Of a DNA stretch of 56,003 nt, positions 51,079 through 56,003 are shown piece after piece. The notes beneath the pieces are model-generated. The model saw only the letters and a list, made by a program, of their open reading frames with translations, did no database searches and was not told the DNA's origin. Both the position numbers and the translations under genes were made by a program. Position 1 is the stretch's first letter; the number at the start of each line of letters is the position of its first letter. Source of the stretch: Pseudoduganella sp. (GTDB lineage Bacteria > Pseudomonadota > Gammaproteobacteria > Burkholderiales > Burkholderiaceae_D); contig JAJTCO010000014.1 in the NCBI GenBank assembly GCA_021323265.1, positions 1 through 56,003 of the forward strand, written 5' to 3'.

Positions 51079-52338
51079 ATGGCAACTGTTACCCAAGTAC
51101 GCAGCACCACGCTTTCCGGCTTGAACTACATCGACTCCCTGCTCGGCAACTTGCCTAACTGGAACTACCAGACTTCGGGCGGCAATACGCTCTACTACTC
51201 CTTTTCCGTCGCCAGCAATATGGAGACGAGCAACACGGCGCTCTTGAGCAAGCCGGCCATGTTCAGCGCCGCGCAGCAGAGTGCGACGCGCGGCGCGATG
51301 GCCCATGCCGCCAAACTGACCGGCATCAATTTCGTGGAAACCGCCGACGCCAATCTGGCGCAGGTGCATTTTGCCAACGCCAACATCAACGGCACCTACA
51401 CGACGGGCCTGACCAGCTCGCGCTACAGCTATTCCTACGACAGCACCGGCACGGTGACCAAGTTCGCCGCCGCTTCCTACATCTACCTGGACAACGTGGA
51501 GTGGGCCGCCAAGAATGCCAACCTGGCGGCGGGCACGCAAGGCTACGAAACGCTGCTGCACGAAATCGGGCACATGCTGGGCCTGAAGCACTCGTTCGAA
51601 GGCGCGGTTCGGCTGCCGACTTCCGAGGACAACACCGCGAAGACGCTGATGTCCTACACCCACTCGGGCGGCTATCACTCCACCTTCAGCGAATACGATG
51701 TGGCGGCGCTCAAGTGGCTGTACGGTAAGGACGGCCTGGCCGGCGCGCTGGGGGTGAATTCGACCACCGGCGGGCGCTACTTCGCCGGCACCAGCGCTGC
51801 CAATGCGCTGACCGGTACGGCCGCCAACGACAAACTGGAAGGCAATGGCGGCAACGATGTCCTGAACGGCGGCGCCGGTACCGATACGGCGGTCTACAAC
51901 GGCTTGAGCACGGCCTACGGCGTCCTGCGCACCGGCACCAACAGCTGGCAGGTCTCCGGCGCGGAAGGCGTCGACGTATTGAGCAACATCGAGATGCTGC
52001 AATTCACCGACCGCACCATGGCACTTGGTACCAGCACTGCGTATGCCGCCAGCACTGCCGCGGCGCAGGTGGACGATACGGCGCTCCTGGCGGCGCTTGC
52101 GGACGATCCCGTCATGCTGGCCGGCCAGCGTGGCCACCGTGGCGGCCACCAGCACGGGGACGAATTCAGCGGCAGCACGATGGCGCTCGGCAGCGGCTCG
52201 GCGTTTGCCATCAGCACCACCACGGTGCCGGTGGAGGAGGTGGCGCATTTGGCGCACGCGGAAGACCTGGTCGGGCTGCTGGGCCAGCGCAGCCATCGTG
52301 GCGACTTTGCCCACGAGCACGCGTTTGCCTGGGCGTGA
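51079..52338 (+). CDS. Serralysin-like zinc metalloprotease with RTX repeat (M10)
   Basis: 419 aa. Catalytic zinc motif HEIGHMLGLKH (161-171) and Met-turn MSYTH at 191 define a metzincin of the serralysin/matrixin type. One RTX block (GNGGNDVLNGGAGTD, about 255-269) binds calcium and marks it for type I secretion; no signal peptide is present, as expected. After it, two roughly 50-residue repeats (about 313-363 and 366-416) each end in GQRxHRGxxxxHxxxF, making the C-terminus His-rich. The secretion genes are not in the window. It has its own promoter and stands alone between dapE-side and thioesterase genes. Confidence 0.88.
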   Translation: MATVTQVRSTTLSGLNYIDSLLGNLPNWNYQTSGGNTLYYSFSVASNMETSNTALLSKPAMFSAAQQSATRGAMAHAAKLTGINFVETADANLAQVHFANANINGTYTTGLTSSRYSYSYDSTGTVTKFAAASYIYLDNVEWAAKNANLAAGTQGYETLLHEIGHMLGLKHSFEGAVRLPTSEDNTAKTLMSYTHSGGYHSTFSEYDVAALKWLYGKDGLAGALGVNSTTGGRYFAGTSAANALTGTAANDKLEGNGGNDVLNGGAGTDTAVYNGLSTAYGVLRTGTNSWQVSGAEGVDVLSNIEMLQFTDRTMALGTSTAYAASTAAAQVDDTALLAALADDPVMLAGQRGHRGGHQHGDEFSGSTMALGSGSAFAISTTTVPVEEVAHLAHAEDLVGLLGQRSHRGDFAHEHAFAWA

Positions 52339-52344
52339 CGTGCG

Positions 52345-52791
52345 CTACGGGGCGCCGTGCGGCAGGTAAGCTGCGCGAAATTCCGGCGGCAGACGCTTGG
52401 GTCGGCCGCTGGTCAATTCAATGCACACCAGGTCCCAGTGCGCACGCAGCACGGTAGCCCCGTCGCGCTGGCGCACCAGCTGGAAGCGGCGCCGCATCGA
52501 CAGCGGACTGTCGCCAGGCAGCAGCCAGGTGCCCAGCAATAGCGCTTCGCCGGCATTGGTTGCGAAGATGTAATCGAACTCGCTGCGGCGGATTGCCATG
52601 CCGCGATTCAGGCGCTTGTAATCGGCGAGCGTCAGCCCGAGCGCATGGGAATGCGCCCACCCGGCTTCTTCGCACCAGCGCACATACACGGCGTTGTTGG
52701 TGTGATCGAGTCCGTCAATGTCCGCCGCCTGCGGCGTGACCGGCAGGACGAAAGGGGCGGGGCAGTCCCACCCTGGTTCCGCTTCAGCCAT
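52345..52791 (-). CDS. Acyl-CoA thioesterase (4HBT hotdog fold)
   Basis: 148 aa, hotdog fold of the YbgC/4HBT class: DIDGLDHTNNAVYVRWCEEA (24-43) holds the conserved Asp-x-x-His-x-N pattern, and a long strand RRRFQLVRQRDGATVLRAHWDLVC follows. Hydrolyses acyl-CoA thioesters; substrate unknown. The ATG overlaps the HerA gene stop by one base (TGATG on the minus strand), so both are made from one message. Confidence 0.88.
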   Translation of the reverse strand: MAEAEPGWDCPAPFVLPVTPQAADIDGLDHTNNAVYVRWCEEAGWAHSHALGLTLADYKRLNRGMAIRRSEFDYIFATNAGEALLLGTWLLPGDSPLSMRRRFQLVRQRDGATVLRAHWDLVCIELTSGRPKRLPPEFRAAYLPHGAP

Positions 52792-54293
52792 CAGCGCCTT
52801 TTCAGGATCGAACCGAGCACGCCGCGGATGATTTCGCGCCCGACCTGGGAGCCGATGCTGCGCGCGGCGGACTTGACCATCGCCTGCACGGCGGTGTCGC
52901 GCTTGCCGCCGCCAAACAGGCCGCCCAGCACGTCGCCGAAGATGGAGCCGCCGCTCTCGGCGGGCGTTTCGGTCGGCGCCGGTGCGCGGTCCGCGCCGCC
53001 GCGGGCATTGCCTTCTGCCACGCGTCCGTTCAGCTTTTCGTAGGCCGACTCGCGGTCCACGGCCTGCTCGTAGATGCCTGCCACCACCGAATTGTCGCGC
53101 GCTGCCTGGCGTTCTGCCGGCGAAATAGGGCCGAGCTGGGAGGCGGGCGGCAGCACGAAGGCGCGCTGCACGATTTGCGGCGTGCCTTTCTCGTCAAGGA
53201 AGGAGACCAGCGCTTCGCCCACGCCCAGCTCGGTGATCACTTGCGCGACGTCGAGGGCAGGGTTGGGGCGGAAGGTTTCCGCAGCCGATTTGACGGCCTT
53301 CTGGTCGCGCGGGGTGTAGGCGCGCAAGGCGTGCTGCACGCGGTTGCCCAGCTGTCCCAGGACGGTGTCCGGAATGTCGAGCGGGTTCTGGGTGATGAAG
53401 AACACCCCCACGCCCTTGGAGCGGATCAGGCGCACCACCTGTTCGATCTTCTGCAGCAGGGCCTTCGGCGCTTCCGCAAACAGCAGGTGGGCTTCGTCGA
53501 AGAAGAACACCAGCTTCGGCTTGTCGAGGTCACCCACTTCGGGCAGGTTTTCAAATAGTTCGGACAGCATCCACAGCAGGAATACGGCGTAGATGCGCGG
53601 CGCGTTCATCAGCTTGTCGGCCGCCAGGATGTTGACCACGCCTTTGCCCGCCGCATCGGTTTGCAGCAGGTCGTCGATGTTGAGCATCGGCTCGCCGAAG
53701 AACTGTTCGCCGCCTTGCTCCTCGATGGCCAGCAGGCCGCGCTGGATGGCGCCGATGCTGGCGGCGCTGACGTTGCCGTAGCTGGTCTTGTAGTCGGCCG
53801 CATTGTCGCCCACGTGCTGCAGCATGGCGCGCAGGTCCTTGATGTCGAGCAGCAGCATGCCGTTGTCGTCGGCGATCTTGAACACCAGTTGCAGCACGCC
53901 TTCCTGCGTATCGTTCAGGTTCAGCATGCGCGCCAGCAGGATGGGGCCGAGGTCGGAGATGGTGGCGCGCACCGGATGGCCCTGTTCGCCGAACACGTCC
54001 CAGAAGGTGACGGGGCAGCCGGCCCATTGCGGCGTGTCGAACTTGAGCGCTTCCAGGCGCTTGGCCATTTTCTCGCCCAGCACGCCCGGCTTGGCCATGC
54101 CGGACAGGTCGCCCTTGATGTCGGCCATGAAGACCGGCACGCCGATGTCGGACAGGGACTGCGCAATGCGCTGCAGCGTGACGGTCTTGCCGGTGCCGGT
54201 GGCGCCGGTGATGCAGCCGTGGCGGTTCACCAGGCTGGACAGCATGTCGAGGGATTGGTCGGCGGATTTCGCGATGGGCAGGGCTGTGCTCAT
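52791..54293 (-). CDS. HerA-like P-loop ATPase (DUF853)
   Basis: 500 aa. Walker A GATGTGKT (30-37) near the N-terminus, Walker B region [11 protein letters not shown] in the middle, and [29 protein letters not shown] typical of DUF853/HerA-FtsK ATPases. The tail carries Gly-rich [19 protein letters not shown] and a helix [21 protein letters not shown]. These proteins resemble DNA-translocating hexamers; E. coli YjgR is the reference with unknown role. Single stop/start overlap with the thioesterase downstream. Confidence 0.9.
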   Translation of the reverse strand: MSTALPIAKSADQSLDMLSSLVNRHGCITGATGTGKTVTLQRIAQSLSDIGVPVFMADIKGDLSGMAKPGVLGEKMAKRLEALKFDTPQWAGCPVTFWDVFGEQGHPVRATISDLGPILLARMLNLNDTQEGVLQLVFKIADDNGMLLLDIKDLRAMLQHVGDNAADYKTSYGNVSAASIGAIQRGLLAIEEQGGEQFFGEPMLNIDDLLQTDAAGKGVVNILAADKLMNAPRIYAVFLLWMLSELFENLPEVGDLDKPKLVFFFDEAHLLFAEAPKALLQKIEQVVRLIRSKGVGVFFITQNPLDIPDTVLGQLGNRVQHALRAYTPRDQKAVKSAAETFRPNPALDVAQVITELGVGEALVSFLDEKGTPQIVQRAFVLPPASQLGPISPAERQAARDNSVVAGIYEQAVDRESAYEKLNGRVAEGNARGGADRAPAPTETPAESGGSIFGDVLGGLFGGGKRDTAVQAMVKSAARSIGSQVGREIIRGVLGSILKRR

Positions 54294-54369
54294 GGGACAG
54301 AAGGTCTTGTTAATCAGAGATTCTGATCATACCTCAACGCCGCGGTTTGCCCTGTTGTGTTGCACCGTG

Positions 54370-54436
54370 AACCCCGGTAAGGCGGGTCAGACCCAAGGGT
54401 CAGACCCTCGGGTCTGACCCTGCCTCACCGGGTTTA
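54370..54436. repeat. GGGTCTGACCC palindromic repeat, longest copy
   Basis: Outer arms AACCCCGGTAAGGC and GCCTCACCGGGTTT flank an inner triple of GGGTCAGACCC, GGGTCAGACCC and GGGTCTGACCC. The whole can fold into one long stem. It fills the gap between the HerA start (54293) and the pilU stop (54451) on the same strand, so it could terminate the pilU transcript. Related copies lie at 28437, 48442 and 55611. Confidence 0.8.
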
Positions 54437-54450
54437 AGATTGAACGGGAA

Positions 54451-55590
54451 TCAGGAGTTCAGGGTGAACTCGGTGAAGGACGTGTCGCCGACGGCCTTGA
54501 GTTCTTCCTCGTCGCTTGGCGGCGGCGCTTCCATGCCGTGATTCAGCAGCCACAGGAGGTTGGTGGCGGAATCGGCGTTGGCCAGCGCTTCGTCCTTGCT
54601 GATCGTGCCTTCCATCACCAGCTTGTAAAGTGCCTGTTCGAACGATTGCGAGCCCGGCGACAGCGATTTTTCCAGCGCTTCCTTGATGGCGCCGATCTCG
54701 CCCTTTTCGATCAGGTCGGAGATGTAGCGCGTGTTCACCATGACTTCCACCGCCGGGGTACGGGTGCCGCCGCCGGCCGAGCGGATCAGGCGCTGCGACA
54801 CGATGGCCTTGATGGTGGAGGACAGGTCCTGCAGCAGTGCCGGGCGGTTCTCGATCGGATAGAAGGAAATGATGCGGTTGAGCGCGTTGTACGAGTTGTT
54901 GGCGTGCAGGGTGGCCAGCACCAGGTGGCCCGACTGCGCGTAGGCCATGGCCGACGCCATGGTTTCGCGGTCGCGGATCTCGCCGATCAGGATGCAGTCC
55001 GGCGCCTGGCGCATGGAGTTGCGCAGCGCGGTGTAGAAGTCCTTGGCATCGCTGCCGATCTCGCGCTGGTTGACGATGGACTTCTTGTTGCGGAACAGGT
55101 ATTCGATCGGGTCTTCCAGCGTCAGGATGTGGCCCGAGCGCAGTTCGTTGCGGTGGTCCAGCATGGAGGCGATGGTGGTGGACTTGCCGGAGCCGGTGGC
55201 GCCGACCAGCAGCACCAGGCCGCGCTTTTCCATGATCAGGTCGGCCAGCACCGGCGGCAGGCCCAGTTCGCCCAGTGGCGGGATATTGGCCGGCACGAAA
55301 CGGAAGACGGCGGAGATGCTGCCGCGCTGGCGGAAGGCCGACAGGCGGAAACGGCCCAGGTTGGGCACGGAGATACCCATGTTCAGCTCATTGGTCGCGC
55401 TCAGCTCGTCCAGCTGCTCGGGCGAACACACTTCGGCCAGCAGGCCGCGCAGGTTATCCGGATCGAGCTTTTGCTGGTTGATCGGGATCAGGACGCCGTT
55501 GATCTTCAGGTGCACCGGCGAGCCTACGGCGAAAAACATGTCCGAGGCGTTCTTTTCCTTCATCAGCTGGAACAGGCGGTCCATTGCCAT
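54451..55590 (-). CDS. pilU: Type IV pilus twitching ATPase PilU
   Basis: 379 aa. PilT/PilU family: N-terminal PAS-like domain (1-100), Walker A GATGSGKSTT (130-139), Asp box LTLEDPIEYLF, Walker B ILIGEIRDRETM and His box LATLHANNS. The C-terminal tail beyond 350 is acidic (PPPSDEEELKAVGD), as in PilU rather than PilT. PilU is an accessory retraction motor working with PilT at the inner membrane. No pilT is adjacent. Preceded by a palindromic repeat. Confidence 0.92.
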   Translation of the reverse strand: MAMDRLFQLMKEKNASDMFFAVGSPVHLKINGVLIPINQQKLDPDNLRGLLAEVCSPEQLDELSATNELNMGISVPNLGRFRLSAFRQRGSISAVFRFVPANIPPLGELGLPPVLADLIMEKRGLVLLVGATGSGKSTTIASMLDHRNELRSGHILTLEDPIEYLFRNKKSIVNQREIGSDAKDFYTALRNSMRQAPDCILIGEIRDRETMASAMAYAQSGHLVLATLHANNSYNALNRIISFYPIENRPALLQDLSSTIKAIVSQRLIRSAGGGTRTPAVEVMVNTRYISDLIEKGEIGAIKEALEKSLSPGSQSFEQALYKLVMEGTISKDEALANADSATNLLWLLNHGMEAPPPSDEEELKAVGDTSFTEFTLNS

Positions 55591-55610
55591 TTTGGGGGTA
55601 TCTCCTTGGT

Positions 55611-55678
55611 AAGCCCGGTAGGGCAGCGGCCACAGGCCGGGTCTGACCCTTGGGTCCGACCCGGGTTTGCCGGGGTTA
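55611..55678. repeat. GGGTCTGACCC palindromic repeat between dapD and pilU
   Basis: Outer arms AAGCCCGGTAGGGC and TTGCCGGGGTTAAA flank GGGTCTGACCC and GGGTCCGACCC. The repeat reaches into the dapD stop codon (55676-55678) and ends 20 bases before the pilU ATG, next to its ribosome-binding site. It may end the dapD transcript or modulate pilU expression. Confidence 0.75.
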
Positions 55679-56003
55679 AACGCCGCGCAGCAGTTCGTTG
55701 ATGCCGGTCTTGGCGCGGGTCTGTGCGTCCACGCGCTTGACGATCACGGCGCAGTACAGGCTGTACTTGCCGTCGGCCGAAGGCAGCGAGCCCGAAACCA
55801 CGACGGAGCCGGCCGGCACGCGGCCGTAGGTCACTTCGCCGGTGGCGCGGTCGTAGATCTTGGTCGACTGGCCGATGTACACGCCCATCGAGATTACCGA
55901 GTTCTCTTCCACGATCACGCCTTCCACGATCTCCGAGCGGGCGCCGATGAAGCAGTTGTCTTCGATGATGGTCGGGTTGGCCTGCATTGGCTCCAGCACG
56001 CCG
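55676..56003 (-). CDS. dapD: Tetrahydrodipicolinate N-succinyltransferase, C-terminal part
   Basis: Only the last 108 or so codons are in the window; the gene continues beyond 56003. The left-handed beta-helix hexapeptide repeats ([38 protein letters not shown]) and the C-terminal [27 protein letters not shown] are typical of DapD. It transfers succinyl from succinyl-CoA to tetrahydrodipicolinate in the lysine/diaminopimelate pathway, the step before the aminotransferase and DapE. Stop TAA at 55676-55678. Confidence 0.95.
   Translation of the reverse strand, partial: GVLEPMQANPTIIEDNCFIGARSEIVEGVIVEENSVISMGVYIGQSTKIYDRATGEVTYGRVPAGSVVVSGSLPSADGKYSLYCAVIVKRVDAQTRAKTGINELLRGV

Overview
This is a G+C-rich stretch of a betaproteobacterial chromosome, most likely family Oxalobacteraceae (Massilia, Duganella or Telluria type). 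I infer this from the dapD-pilU / arsC-like-dapE-prmB gene order, the many short overlapping operons, the tandem DUF342 (FapA) genes and the dispersed palindromes containing GGGTCTGACCC. No rRNA, tRNA, CRISPR array or insertion sequence was seen, and no gene-free stretch exceeds 300 bases.

Layout. Bases 1-2710 hold six small same-strand genes of unknown function. They are visibly lower in G+C than the rest and resemble a string of immunity-type orphan genes at the edge of a toxin locus. Bases 2800-7800 (minus strand) hold a PilZ/YcgR protein and a coupled set: ribA, a secreted trypsin-like protease, an FHA membrane protein and a strictosidine-synthase-like protein. Bases 7850-14670 hold a divergent pirin/LysR pair, an HDOD protein coupled to a PAS-GGDEF-EAL phosphodiesterase, a reduced GST, an EamA transporter and a KGG stress protein. 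Bases 14790-19240 hold DUF1810 plus a cysteine-free glutaredoxin-like protein, facing a tight minus-strand operon of dGTPase, AraC/GyrI regulator, DUF3820 and M19 dipeptidase.

Bases 19330-24416 hold a sodium/solute symporter, SppA and an orphan NarL-family sensor kinase. Bases 24474-28436 are a four-gene overlapping operon: S46 dipeptidyl peptidase, PnuC-type transporter, NadR-like kinase and an outer-membrane protein. It converges on a TonB-dependent receptor preceded by a clear TPP riboswitch, so the locus may serve thiamine uptake. Next come yqhD, an encapsulated-ferritin-like protein that has lost the ferroxidase ligands, an Imm26 protein and a GFA protein.

Bases 33190-37215 form an ECF42-type sigma-factor module: a sigma factor with a long C-terminal extension, a LacI regulator, and a VOC-DGPF-DGPF operon with a matching candidate promoter. 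Then follow a cysteine-synthase-like enzyme, an EnvZ/OmpR pair with a small periplasmic protein, two tandem FapA paralogues, an HDOD protein, a CheW protein, a YheS-type ABC-F ATPase, prmB, dapE and an arsC-like gene. A serralysin-like metalloprotease with its own promoter, a thioesterase, a HerA-like ATPase and pilU follow, and the window ends inside dapD.

Recurring themes are cyclic-di-GMP and surface behaviour (YcgR, EAL phosphodiesterase, HDOD proteins, FapA, CheW, PilU), secreted proteolysis (trypsin-like, S46, M19, serralysin-like) and vitamin or amino-acid metabolism (ribA, TPP-controlled receptor, dapD, dapE). Family names come from recognising motifs by eye; no database search was run.
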